From contig OY998184.1 in assembly GCA_963921935.1 (NCBI GenBank), positions 30,409,567 to 30,473,566 on the forward strand: DNA of 64,000 nucleotides, written 5' to 3'. A program made the translations under genes and the position numbers. The notes beneath the pieces were generated by a model. That model had not been told where the DNA came from. It saw only the letters and a list, made by a program, of their open reading frames with translations, and ran no database searches. The DNA comes from Galeruca laticollis (lineage: Eukaryota > Arthropoda > Insecta > Coleoptera > Chrysomelidae). The first letter of the stretch is position 1; every line of letters starts with the position of its first letter. This document shows positions 1 through 10,476 of the stretch, in pieces.

Positions 1-1691
1 GAATCCTGTCCCATCAAAACAAAGGCTGTCAATAGGGATGTGCCTTGGTGGAACAATGAACTCAGCAAACTAAAGGTCTTAGCACGCGAAGCATTTAACA
101 GAGCCAAGAGGACAGGAAACTGGGAAGACTACAGAAAGGCTCCAACTGAATATAATAAAGAACTTTGAAGGTCCAAGGGGAAAACTTGGAGGCAATTCTG
201 CGAAGGGATTTCTAACAAAGCCCCAGCAGTGCGCCTTCAAAAAGTCATCGCTAAGGACCACTCTAACGGTATTGGACTTCTTAAATAGCCAAACGGAAAG
301 TTCGCCGAAACCATAGAGGAAAGCATGAGATGTTTATCAGACGCTCACTTTTCTGGTGCTGCAATTATTGAAGATAACGCAGAGGCAAATCTTGATGAAA
401 CTTTTATCAAAGCTTCTAGATCAACAAAAAGCCTAGCGGGAAAAATATTCACCAAGAATAGAATTGAATGGGCAATTAACAGCTTCAAGCCCTACAAATC
501 ACCTGGAGAGCATGGCATCTTCCCAGCACTTCTACAACAGGGATCCGATATCTTGATTCCCCACTTATGCAAGATATTCAAGATGAACTTCATCTTGGGA
601 TAGATTCCAAAAGGGTGGAGATAGGTCAGGGTCTGCTTTATTCCTAAGAGTGGCAAACGTCCTCCAGAGGAACCAAAGTCATATATACCTATAAGCCTTA
701 CTCAAAAGTATGGAAAAAATACTCGACACATACATGAAAAGTGAATATTAATCAAATGCACCGCTTCACGAGGTACAATTTGCCTACCAACCTGGCAAAT
801 CTACCTTAGATGCCTTACATTGTCTCGTAAGAGACCTAGAAAAGGCAATAGCTGCGAAAGAAATATCGCTATGTGTATTCGTAGATATAGAGGGAGCTTT
901 TGATAACACCTAATATGAATCAATTAGCGCTGCTGCAACTGCAAAGGGTATCCCACCTTCCATAATCAAATGGATTCAGTCCATGCTCAATACTAGGAAT
1001 ATAATCACCTACCTCGGAGACCAGTCGACTACTATAAAAGCGGTTGTCCTCAAGGATGAGTGCTATCACCTCTAATGTGGTCACTAGTGGTTGACGACCC
1101 CATAACAAAGCTATAAAGAGAAGGATTTCGTGCTCTTGGCTATGCCGACGATGTAGTTATAGTGGTCAGAGGTAAGCACGACGGCATCATTGCCGATCGC
1201 ATGCAATGTGCATTGAATCTCATAACTACCTGGTGTTCAAAGGAAGGACTTTCAGTCAATCCTAATAAAACGACACTTGTTCCATTCACTAACAGGAGGA
1301 AGGTAAGTATACGGACTCCAAGCTTGAATGGTACAACCCAGTTTTTTTAGGAAGTGGTTAAGTACCTTGGAGTCATCCTTGACAAGAAACCTACGTGGAA
1401 CTCACACACATCACCTCAAAAGAAACAAGTGCTCTTTAGACGTGTCGTAGGCTCTTTGGCAAAACTTGGGGTCTAAAACCAAAAATGATCTACTGGTCAT
1501 ATATAACGGTTGTCAGGCCTATCATCACCTATGCTGCGCTTGTATGGTGGAAGAAAACAACGCAACAAAGGGGTTCAATAGACTTGCAAAAATTTCAAAG
1601 GCTCGCATGTTTAGGAAGAACGGGAGGTAATGCTAGATGTCCCTCCATTACATTTACATGTGAGGAGGATTGCTCTGCAAAATGCCTATAG
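1..1691 (+). pseudogene. Reverse transcriptase region of the R1/I-like element, broken
   Basis: This would copy the element RNA into DNA at the chromosomal target. Visible blocks, in order, are the post-endonuclease linker (from about 50), the fingers segment with SPGEHGIFPALLQ (near 500-540), a degraded palm, then GYADDVVI with the catalytic YADD box at 1141-1152, and the thumb with LSVNPNKT (near 1250) and TYAALVWW (near 1530). The segments fall in different frames (325-603, 1162-1350, 1485-1691 are the longest open pieces), and stops interrupt the stretch between 600 and 1100. It cannot make a working polymerase. The catalytic box survives although flanking blocks do not. Confidence 0.85.
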
Positions 1692-1814
1692 GTTAACACA
1701 GGCTAAATCTCTTAAACCCGGTGATTTGACAGGACATCTCGAGATACTAAGGGTTGGATCAACCCAATCTATGATGATGCCTAGGGATATAATGCCTGCT
1801 AAACAAGATTTCTA

Positions 1815-2718
1815 AGTTACTCTAGATGTTATTATTAACGATCCTCAGTTAACACTGAATGAAATCTCAGAAATAACTAGGAGTGCCCTCACATTTTATA
1901 CTGATGGGTCAAAAACAAACGAAGGAGTAGGAATAGGGGCTACATGACCTAATATTAGGTTATCAGTAGCCCTAGGTAACACTTCCACAATATTCCAAGC
2001 GGAAATACTAGCGATAGACTTCTGTGCTCAAGAGTGCCTCAAAAAGCGCCTCAACGCAGCCAGAATATTTATTGCCTCCGACAGCCAGGCTGCTTTGAAA
2101 GCTCTAAGGTCTTTAACTTATGAGTCCAAAACAGTCTGAAGCTGCAAACAATCTCTTAAACTACTGGCTAGACATAACAAACTATCTTTGTTATTGGTGC
2201 CCGGACACAAGGGAATTGCTGGGAATGAGACTGCCGATGGTTTTGCAAAGGAAGGAGCTAGCACTCCTTTCATAGAACCCGAACCGTTTTGTGGCATCAC
2301 TAGAAGTCATATCGTGAAAGAAGTCCGGAAATGGGAAAAGGAACTTAGTGCAGCCTACTGGAAAAATGTTCCAGGCCAAAGACAAGCAAAAAGGTTGCTA
2401 CAACCGTCTGCTCGCTATGCTAAATCGCTTTTAGAGCTTCAGAAGTCTGATCTCAGAGCAATCACAGTACTCCTTACGGGATACTGCCCACTCAGACATC
2501 ACCTCTGCAAGATGGGAAAAGTGGACAGAGGAACATGTAGATTCTGCGACAGTGCAGATGGAACGGCTGAACATATATTATGCCATTGCGGTGTACTTGT
2601 TCGCCAACGTCATAGATACCTGGAACGGTTGTTCTTGAGACCTGACCAGGTAACAAAGATAGCTCCCAATTGGATAATAGGCTTCCTTAGAAGCCTTGAT
2701 CTCTGGGACAAAAAATAG
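1815..2718 (+). pseudogene. RNase H domain and C-terminal finger of the R1/I-like element
   Basis: The RNase H domain would degrade the RNA strand of the hybrid during insertion. Its first part reads FYTDGSK (near 1900), QAEILAI (near 2000) and SDSQAALKAL (near 2080), giving the D-E-D catalytic pattern, with one stop. The remainder, 2188-2718, is an open stretch of 176 codons beginning VPGHKGIAGNETAD, which supplies the last catalytic histidine/aspartate region. A C-x2-C-x8-H-x4-C finger follows (CRFC...HILCHC near 2535-2590), and the protein ends LDLWDKK. The final open part is the best preserved piece of this copy. Confidence 0.88.
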
Positions 2719-2850
2719 ATGGAGGGTATACACAAATGTTCTTTTCAGGTCGCAGTGTGGAAAGGCCAGCTATAGGCCAATCGAACCCTTTGTAATCTAC
2801 AAATCTATATAACCAAAATTCGTTTGTTTATAGGGTCAATAAATGCCTTT

Positions 2851-3249
2851 AGTTCGCAGGATCATCATGTGGTGTATGCATGTTACTAACGTATAACCCA
2901 ACGGGAATGCTATGTGTCGTATGATGTTTTCATGAATTAAAAGAAGCGTGGACTCACCCCAATCGGGAACAGCTGGTGGAATAAACCACCTCATCAATAT
3001 ATCACTGAGCTTTTATTTATCACACTTACCTACTTAAATTACAAAATAAATACATGACCTGGACAATATTACGAATGGTCATGTACAAACGAACGAACAA
3101 TCTACATCAGACTGATTCGTTTCCATTAATCGGAATGTCCTCTTATGGTTGATTAAAAGTCCTCTCGTAGTTCTGAATATTTATTTATGAAAACTATTGT
3201 AAACTTACTCTTTCACAAGTACCTTCATTTGTCAAAATGCAATGACAAA
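2851..3249. other. Non-coding, nothing recognised
   Basis: AT-rich sequence between the R1/I-like element and the probable gypsy LTR. Short open frames exist but show no motif. No repeat structure was noticed. Confidence 0.5.
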
Positions 3250-4435
3250 CATGAATTGTTTATGATAACATGATGTGATGTGGAGAATGCGACCATTTCC
3301 CTACAAGATTAAGTTCGTGTCACTACCATTGAGCGTAGCAGGAACGGAATGAATAAAATGTCTTCATACAAAATCATTGGTTGGTTTATTATGACTAAAA
3401 CTGGTACTTACATAGAGCGGTATACGTTACAGTTACTAACACTTAACTATATAATTATTCGGGTCTTTAAATTCTACATACGAGCGATACTAACCTACGT
3501 CTACTATTTTAATTACCACATTCCTATATTAAGGTATGCCACTATATCTATATACACTTAGCTAGTCAACGGCTTATACTCTATAACGATCAAGGTGCCG
3601 CGATTTCAGTCCAGGTGAATTTCATGGTTGAACGCTGTGTTTACATAAACTATTATTTCATTTGTGTATACTTGTTATCGCGCACTGTTTAGAATATACA
3701 TGCAATAACTTTCAATTTAAAATAATAATTGTTTCACGACCTTCATGTTTCAAATTCTATAATGCCTAAAATTAATTATATAGGGATTCACTATACTATC
3801 CTTTCCCAGTAGCGGGAAATTACCCTGATTATTTTCCGCGTTTTAACGTCCTCACATTACTGTGTTTACTTAATTGTTTTGTTCATACTATTTGTTTCCA
3901 TTTATCCCTATCTGTTATTGGTTTTATACATACATGTTTATAAGCTAACTATTGACTATTACACAAAGTCTATCCTTATGTACAATTTGTGTTTTATCAC
4001 TATTATGAGATGTAATCTCAGAGTTTATATCTATTATTTTGGTTATTCTAAACGGCCCGAGGTACTGCGGGTCGAATTTCAGTATATTTGCTTTTTTAAG
4101 CAGGACTAAGTCCCCTATCTCAAATTGAGTTGTTGAAGTTTTTGCTTTGCTATTTTTCTCCCTATTTATCTTATTTTTTAGTAAAAATTCTCTAGCTCGC
4201 TCATGGGCGTACTGTAATTTATATTTCAATTCGTTATTGTACTCTTCAATATCATAACATCGTTTCATTCCCTTGTTTGAAAATTCGGATATATTCGATT
4301 TCCTACCGTATAATAGTTCAAATGGAGTATAACCATGATATGTACTGGGTGTTTTATCATAACAATATGCAACGATTCTAATTAATTGTTTTATTCTAGA
4401 TCCAATTAAAAAAGCAAGCCACACCAACCAGAAGA
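3250..4435 (-). mobile_element. 3' fragment of a Ty3/gypsy element: integrase tail, purine tract, probable LTR
   Basis: On the minus strand this holds the integrase C-terminus (3945-4427), then a purine-rich stretch (complement of 3796-3812, reading GGGAAAGGATAG) followed by TATAGTGAATCCC. That start closely resembles the TGTAGTGATCCC start of the LTRs at 40286 and 45783, so 3795 down to about 3250 is a probable 3' LTR of a related family. The low-coordinate end is a guess. The upper end stops where the Jockey-like element begins near 4440. No second LTR was found. Confidence 0.55.
3945..4427 (-). pseudogene. Ty3/gypsy integrase C-terminal domain fragment
   Basis: About 160 codons are open. 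They match the C-terminal half of a gypsy-type integrase: a TPSTYHGYTPFELLYGR motif just after the catalytic core, a charged helical stretch, then FEIGDLVLL and LGPFRITKI, the GPF/Y module used in target DNA binding. The catalytic aspartates and glutamate lie upstream and are absent. It aligns by eye with the integrase tail at 45390-45644 (FDPHYIGPFKIT, QQIVHKNR), so the two elements are relatives. It is truncated where the adjacent Jockey-like unit starts. A functional single gene is unlikely. Confidence 0.8.
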
Positions 4436-4439
4436 AGGA

Positions 4440-6085
4440 AGTACATTTGGCATCTAGGTAAATATAAAACTCCTGATAATTAATAAGTCAGGAAACCTTT
4501 AACTAGGGAAGCAACTCCCTCCGGCAGTGAGTCCGCTGTCGGTGTTAGCTTTTACCCTCGCATCCCACACCACACTCACAACCAACAATGTCCTCCAGAC
4601 ACCGCCGCATCAGCAGAGCTGCAAAAACCCCCTCAAGACACGACGAAATCTCCTTCTCACCTTAACTACAAAAAATATTTGACAAAATCGACCCCACCGG
4701 CACCAAATTCTCCAAAGACTTCTATAGAATCTATCACGCATACCTTATGTCCGACGACCAAGAAACCTCAGCCCTCTTCGAGAAATAATTCCCTCTTCTC
4801 ACACCAACAAAACACAAACACAACTCACCCTCATCTCACACTTGCAAAAAAACCACTCTTCGTCAACACCATATCCTCAAACTGCATCAAAACCAACCTT
4901 CTCAAAATATACACCCGAACAACAACACACACGCACTTCATACACATCCCGAACCAGGTCTCACGCTTCTTCCGTAAGATCCCAATCCCATACACCCTCA
5001 GCAATCCGACAACACCACGTCCCAGATGAGGATGGATTCACCCTCGTCGGTAAAACCAAAACTCGACCTACAACACCAAACCCCATCAACAATCCTACGG
5101 CAACCAACACAAACTATCAATCTCCGGAACCTCCCAACCCAATATTCTACACAAAAATCCTTATTTACACTTCTCAACACCCTAGAGCTCCTAAATGGCC
5201 ACATCCTATATTTGAAAGTCAATTTCAATCCAACAGCCTCTCCATAGTCAATCTCAACTATTCTGAGACATATCCATAACTCTACTGGTGATTCTAACAT
5301 CACCAACAACATCCTTATCTCCACCAAACGTCCACCCCGACCAGCCAACAAAACACTCATACCCTCCTCCTCTTTCGTCTGCAGGAATGTAGACGCCTCG
5401 ATCAGCCTCGAAGAATTCGAAGAAATTCTTCAAGAACACCACAATCCATTCCTCCAAACTTGGCGAATCATCGCCAAGGCCACCGGCAAACCCGCATCGA
5501 TGTTTCGCATCGTCACCACTTCCGAAACCCACTATCACCAGGCCCTCACCTCCGGCCTCTTATTTCATGGTCTCCCATATCAGTGAGAGCCATCTAACGC
5601 CAATCCGCCACCCCCTGTCCCTAAATATTGCAGTCGATGCATGTAAGCCAGACATTCCGCTGATTCTTGTCGGTCTAAACCGATATGCCCTTCTTGCGGC
5701 CAAACAGGCTACCGTCCCGAAAATTGCCCCAAGTCCGGAACTTCCCACATGCACAAACTGCGGTGGTCCTCACCCCGCCTTCCACCCTCGCTGCCCCCAC
5801 AGGCTAACGCCACCGAAAACCTCTCAATAGACCGCCCCAGTCTCACTGGAAAAGCCACCAGTTCCCTTAGAACTCTCCACCGATACTAAAATCATAATTG
5901 AATTCCTCACAGTCACACTCATGAACGTCATTCCCAACTCAAGGGACATCATAACCGAAACACTTCACCACTTAATTCCGTCCATCTATCGACAAAACTG
6001 CTCTATTACAAACATAGGCAGGCGTGCTCACCTATCTTTCACTACCATCAGGAGTGAAAGCAATTCAACTTCAGCTTCAAACAGA
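4440..6085 (+). mobile_element. Jockey-like non-LTR element, copy J1 (5' region and ORF1)
   Basis: A short 5' leader (4440-4587) precedes a broken ORF1 starting at ATG 4588. No endonuclease or reverse transcriptase follows: the sequence passes straight into a Penelope-like fragment near 6.05 kb, so J1 is 3'-truncated or interrupted. A sister copy, J2, is at 30844-32716 in the same orientation and matches J1 in the middle of ORF1 and around the CRNVD motif. Confidence 0.75.
4588..6085 (+). pseudogene. Jockey-like ORF1 (nucleic-acid-binding Gag-like protein), broken
   Basis: ORF1 proteins of Jockey-type elements coat the element RNA. The start chosen is ATG 4588 (MSSRHRRISRAAK). Frame changes and stops follow. 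Recognisable parts are INLRNLPTQY and LFTLLNTLELLNG (5105-5200), VCRNVDAS (5377-5400), then FRIVTTSETHYHQALTSGL (near 5500-5560), which resembles the PRE_C2HC region that precedes zinc knuckles. Three knuckle-like segments follow at about 5630-5800 (CSRCM, CPSCGQTGY, CTNCGGPHPAFHPRC) in shifted frames. A tail with IIIEFLTVTLMNV (near 5890) completes the family pattern. Proline, threonine and glutamine dominate the N-terminal part. Confidence 0.75.
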
Positions 6086-6478
6086 AAGTAGTAGTGTACG
6101 TACAAAATTGTTAAACGTAAGAACAAAAATATCCCCATTAAAGAAGTCTTGCATATATAAACTCAAATGTCGAGAAGATAATACTATCTATTTGGGTTAA
6201 TCCCCCAAAATATTGAAATTAGATACTGTGAATACTTACGATCATACAGATTAAAGCAACCAGAGAAATTCCAATACGCAAAGTATCTACTTGACACCAA
6301 TCATTCATTGACACCTAACACAGAACTAGATGTACTACATATTTGTGATAAGAAACAAGAACTAGATTTCCTTGAGGAATTGGAAATTAGAAGACACTTA
6401 AGATACCCACAATATGAAGTCGTCAATGAACAGATCAATCTAGAGAGTTGTCCACTTTCTAACTGTCTTTTTAAGTAA
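6050..6478 (+). pseudogene. Penelope-like element, GIY-YIG endonuclease end
   Basis: Penelope-like elements fuse a telomerase-related RT to a GIY-YIG endonuclease. Here only the C-terminal endonuclease piece is visible. In one frame it reads KKSCIYKLKC then TIYLG and a stop (6141-6200), matching the degenerate GIY...YIG signature. In another frame it continues FQYAKYLLDTNHSLTP, LDVLHICDKK, LEELEIRRHL and VNEQINLESCPLSN, ending at TAA 6476-6478. This is the usual Penelope C-terminal order: AKHLL, LHxxxKG, LEExEI, LNEQ, SPL. A frame change separates the halves, and the RT is absent. Confidence 0.72.
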
Positions 6479-8160
6479 TAATTGTAAAGATCAGCAGATA
6501 TAGTATTCCGGGATTTCTATATGGTTGCACAGTTATACTGATCTTAAATGGGAAGAAGATACGGCTATAAATATCTTAACTTTAATATTTGTAATACATC
6601 TCCTTTTTTCTGTTCATATATATTGAGTCGGTCACAAGGTAAGGTCACTTCTGGTCTAGCCAAAAATAATTATTAAACATCATGTAGGCATTACTTGGAA
6701 TGTAACTTCTGTCATTCTGAAGATGATAGTTATATCGAAAGAATTTTTCAGATTTTCAACCATTTTTTCAATATATTGTGGAGTACTTCAGACATAAGTA
6801 GTTTTGTTTAAAAATGTAGTATGAGTAGATTCCAAAAGGTAAGGTAATATCGTTTCAATCAATTGTTTCTTGGTTAGTTGGCTGCTCTTTTCTGTTAACT
6901 ATTCGTGGGGAATAGCATTATGTAGTTCCTTTATTCTAAATTTTCATATACTCCATTCACTGTAAAAAGTTTGATAAGCAGCATGATTTTTAAGTTTGTC
7001 TAGGTATTTCCCATTCTATTTCCATCACTAGAACCAATTTCATATTTTTTCAATTTAGTCTAATATGTTGGAATAAATTGGAAGCAATTGTCCTGCTCCA
7101 CAATTACTTATTACTGATTTTTTTCGTAGACCTGGGATATAGGTTTGGGACATCCGGTAGACTCCAAAATAATTTTAAAATGTTGCCTTCATACACGTTC
7201 CATGTGAACGTTGCAAACATTGTAAAACTTACCGTTTCGCTATGAACCTCTATCCCGTAGGTAACAATTCACCCTTTATAATTGGTAATGAATGTTTTTT
7301 CCTGAGATAGGTAATTTTTCTGCATTTTTTCAAAATTTGGAAGAATCTAGATTCATCTGAAAATGTGTTAACTCCTTGATTCGAAAATTTAAGAATTTAA
7401 TTTCGATGTTATATTTCAGTTTCTGACATCATTTCCTGGCCTAACAGAAGTTTTTGTATTCGTTTAGGAAAACAAGAAAAAAAAATCAGTTATGAAGTCG
7501 ACGAAAATGTTTTGCATTAAAGCGAGAATCGGCTTCTTACTTTTAGGATTTCATCAGAAATCCGGTCACGAATTTGGCATGGAAACAAATATACTTAATT
7601 GAAACAATACTTAAGTTTTGTGTTTCAAGATCAAATTAAATTTTTTGATGAGAACGTGCTTTGTGAAGAAAAATTTGAACGCTTTTCATCGTTTTAATAA
7701 AATGAATTCGGATAATGCGTTTTGAGTTCGAATGAAGCCTTTAATTTTCTTACTTTGCACAGAATAATTTTAAAGAAGTGTTAATTAAGATTTTCAAGAA
7801 ATTCAAACATTTCAGAGACAGAAAAAAGATGTGTGGTGGGTGCGATGTGCTTGAATCAAAACTTCTCTTTCAGTTAACAAGGATAATTTTTATGTGAAGT
7901 AGAAAGCTGTTTTTCATGCAATCAAGTTTTGTGTGCTTCAGTTAACGATATTACTTGAAAATTCGGGCAATAGCGAATCGACAGGTGCACAAGGCAATAC
8001 GAGAGTGGATAAAAACCATACATTAGATATGAGCCCTTGTTGAATTAAAACTCACAGTGGAAAACTAACATTCACTTTAATCGAATCTGTTCAAAAATGA
8101 ATGTTTTGCACAGTGTACTTAAATAGCAGTTCAAAGTAGAATATTTTCGCTGCCTTGACA
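6479..8160. other. Non-coding AT-rich stretch, nothing recognised
   Basis: No open frame of interest, no tandem repeat and no terminal inverted repeat was noticed on either strand. It may hold old, unrecognisable repeat sequence. Confidence 0.5.
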
Positions 8161-8161
8161 G

Positions 8162-8640
8162 GTGAATAATGAGGGTGAAGATAACATATTTTCAAGGAGT
8201 AGAAAAGTAATAAGAACACCAGTTATAAAATTAGAAATAGAGAAATCCTACAAAATGATAGAAATTCTGCAACAATCAGCAGTGGATATGAAGGACATAA
8301 AAAAGGAACATGAAATATATGCAAACAAATTGGCAGAATTAAGAAATTAAAACGAGATACAGGGAATGAAACTCAGGCTGGAAAATCAAATAGCAAAGAA
8401 GACTGCAGTGAAATTTGGAAAGTACACTTGTCTACTTGAGCTGGAAAACTGGAGATAAAATAGGAAAATTATGCAAAACTAGACCATACTTCAGAGTTAT
8501 AAGGAAAGGATTTTTATAAGAGAAGATGTAATGTCTTGCAGGAAACTAAACAAAAACGCTAATAAATTATAGATATACATGTATATTCCTTATTATACGT
8601 CTATTGGTGGATGACTTCTGAGCCATCTCTGAGAGAATTT
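8162..8640 (+). pseudogene. Possible ORF1 remnant with a coiled coil (non-LTR retroelement?)
   Basis: A 62-codon open stretch (8162-8350) begins NNEGEDNIFSRSRKVIRTP and continues with charged heptad-like sequence (SYKMIEILQQSAVDMKDIKK, HEIYANKLAELRN). After a stop, a related lysine/glutamate-rich stretch continues. A short arginine/serine start followed by a coiled coil is typical of ORF1 in some arthropod non-LTR families that also have the LTKxDE...RKIYGP tail seen at 27190-27660. The link is inference only. It could equally be a fragment of an unrelated coiled-coil gene or chance. Confidence 0.3.
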
Positions 8641-8689
8641 GTCGACTAAGGATGACTGGAGGGAAACTTTAGAAAACTAAGTTTACTTA

Positions 8690-9000
8690 ATGTACAAGGT
8701 GGGCAAATAAGTGATGTAAGCGTCTGTATCTCAGAAACTAATGATCGTAGAGAGTTACGGTAAAAAAATGTATAGGTAAAGTGAGCAAGGGAAAATGCAG
8801 GAAATAATTTTTGAGTTTTTAAGATGGCTACTACTGGGTGTTTCCACCATCTTGAATAACATAAAGTTACGTTCCTCGCGATTTTCCCTAATGAATGTAA
8901 CAAAAAATTATTTGCGTATGCACAAGGTTCGAAACCTACGTTTACGTATATGCCGAAGGACGTGTCAATCTCTATATTTTAGTGTCGGCTAGAGATGTTA
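8690..9000. repeat. Probable dispersed repeat with a TACAAGGTGGG-type terminus
   Basis: The segment starts TACAAGGTGGGCAAATAAG and contains CTCAGAAACTAATGATCGTAGAG, AAGATGGCTACTACTGGGTG and CCATCTTGAATAAC. The ACARGGTG-like start is common at ends of mariner-superfamily insertions in insects, and the body reads like widely dispersed insect repeat sequence, but this is an impression without a search. It might be the outer end of the mariner-like remnant that lies at 10-12.6 kb. Confidence 0.35.
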
Positions 9001-10040
9001 TAGAACAGGTAAAACTTGAGAATAAGTTCTTACTGTTACGTTCTTTTTTTGGTACCTGTTCTTTCTTTCTTTCACCGGGACATCTGGTAGTGGTCTACTC
9101 GTGAACTGCCCAACGGAACTGAACCAGGAATTTCACTATAAAAAATTCTTAACTCCTAAAACAATACAAATAAAATTTTTATGACTCTGTCTGATAAAGG
9201 ACGTATCTTTTCTTAATAAAGGAAAAGTTTTTAGATGTACCTAATAATTAAATTGGTGATTAAAAATCTGCTGGTAAAAGAGCGCGCATGTTGTACTGTT
9301 CTCCTATGGAACTGTTTAGTTCTGTTTAAAGAACAAGTTCAAGGTACAGTTTGCATTAACCAGTTCAAAGAAACCTGTGCCGTTCTTTTTTCAACAACTG
9401 TTGCCCTCATATAAAGGTTATCTATGAACTCTAGTTGCGACATGACAAATGAGAAGTAGTTTGTTCTAATTATTTTCTCTTTCCTTCAAATTAAAGTGGT
9501 GGGGGCATTTGAATGTTATTTTAAATAAATGCCTGTAACATCGAAACGGCTTAATGGATTTTGATAAATTTGTTATCATTGAAATGAACATTTCTTGGGA
9601 TTATAGGTTCCTTGTGATTTTGGCAGTTGTGACCTACACGGCCGCCGATAGAGGGCGTTATTCGACATTATAACGAAAATATTTGATTCTCTCAAAAAAT
9701 TTGAATGTAATGATATGATTTGGTTTCTGATTAGAAAATAGACAAATGATTAGCCAATGAGCCTGCGCAAACCGCATCTTAACATCTTTTCCCTAACTCA
9801 AATTATTAGAAAAACACCAAACCAGGGAAACGCATATATCCCCATTTAAAAATGCATCGGTTGCTTTCGATAAGAAGGCAAGTGGTAGGCCATGGAAATG
9901 AAAGACAAACTTCTCTCTAAAATATTCACAACAACTGTCAGTTTATTCAGTGCTGTGATTTTAAGTCGTTTTCAAATTTATAAGCGATTTTCCTTTTAAA
10001 TGTAGTTGTGGCCCTGGAAAGGACCGATTTTGAAAAATAA
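9001..10040. other. Non-coding, possible 3' flank of the transposase remnant
   Basis: Between the repeat at 8.7-9.0 kb and the transposase stop at 10041 there is no open frame. A 10-base inverted match (AGAACAGGTA near 9002, TACCTGTTCT near 9052) stands out. The part from about 9485 may be the 3' untranslated end of the minus-strand transposon; I see no clear terminal repeat. Confidence 0.35.
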
Positions 10041-10476
10041 TTAATGCCTTCTGTGTTTAAATTGCCTTCCGTCATATTTCACACATTCTTCCAGTCATTC
10101 TTGAGTCGACAGAACAGCAGCCTCGATTTCTGCCGCTGATAGTTGACGAATTCAGTTTCGAATTCTGTTTTCCATAACCATTCGTGTTGTTTGTGGAGTT
10201 TGAAAAACAATGTCTTCTAAGTGTCCCCACAAGTAAAAATCAAGTCAGGGAGATGTTGCCCCCCAAGGAAATAGGCTTCCTCATCCTATCCAGCGGTGTC
10301 GAATGTTCCCGTTAATATGGTTTCGGACAACCATCTAATTGCAGAAACATAGTTCTCCTAGTTGCGAGTGGCACATCTTCCAGCAAAATTTGCAAGTCGT
10401 TAATCAAAGAATTTAAGAAGCGGTTACCAATTAAAGTTGTCTAATAACTGCTGTCACCAATTTTTAACAAAGCAGC
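10041..10476 (-). pseudogene. Mariner-like transposase, C-terminal half
   Basis: Read on the minus strand, this carries the second half of a DD(D/E) transposase of the mariner/IS630 superfamily type found widely in insects (often annotated near DUF4817). It reads LEDVPLATRRTMFLQLDGC, holding the second catalytic aspartate, then a frame change, then LDFYLWGHLEDIVFQTP, holding the third acidic residue and the WG signature. It ends with a degenerate C-terminus at a TAA (complement of 10041-10043). The matching first half lies at 12136-12404, so the gene is split by about 1.66 kb of unrelated DNA. It is certainly inactive. Confidence 0.68.

Larger units (their letters stand above)
1..2850 (+). 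mobile_element. R1/I-like non-LTR retrotransposon with RNase H, 5' part outside the window
   Basis: A degenerate non-LTR retrotransposon runs from the window edge to about 2.85 kb. The translation begins just after the endonuclease region (a PWWN-type linker), continues through reverse transcriptase and RNase H, and ends in a CCHC-like finger. At least a dozen stops and several frame changes break it. Two other copies of the same family lie at 28058-29588 (+) and 51560-52690 (-). The 3' limit is placed at the AATAAATG-containing stretch near 2.84 kb and is uncertain. RNase H downstream of the RT fits the I/LOA/R1 group; I cannot fix the clade by eye. Confidence 0.85.

Noticed and set aside
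3349..4109. Plus-strand open frames with membrane-like translations
   Set aside because: AT-rich chance frames; 3945-4427 is explained by the integrase tail on the other strand and 3250-3795 by the probable LTR.
8646..8992. Open frames on both strands near 8.7-9.0 kb
   Set aside because: No motif; the DNA looks like a dispersed non-coding repeat.
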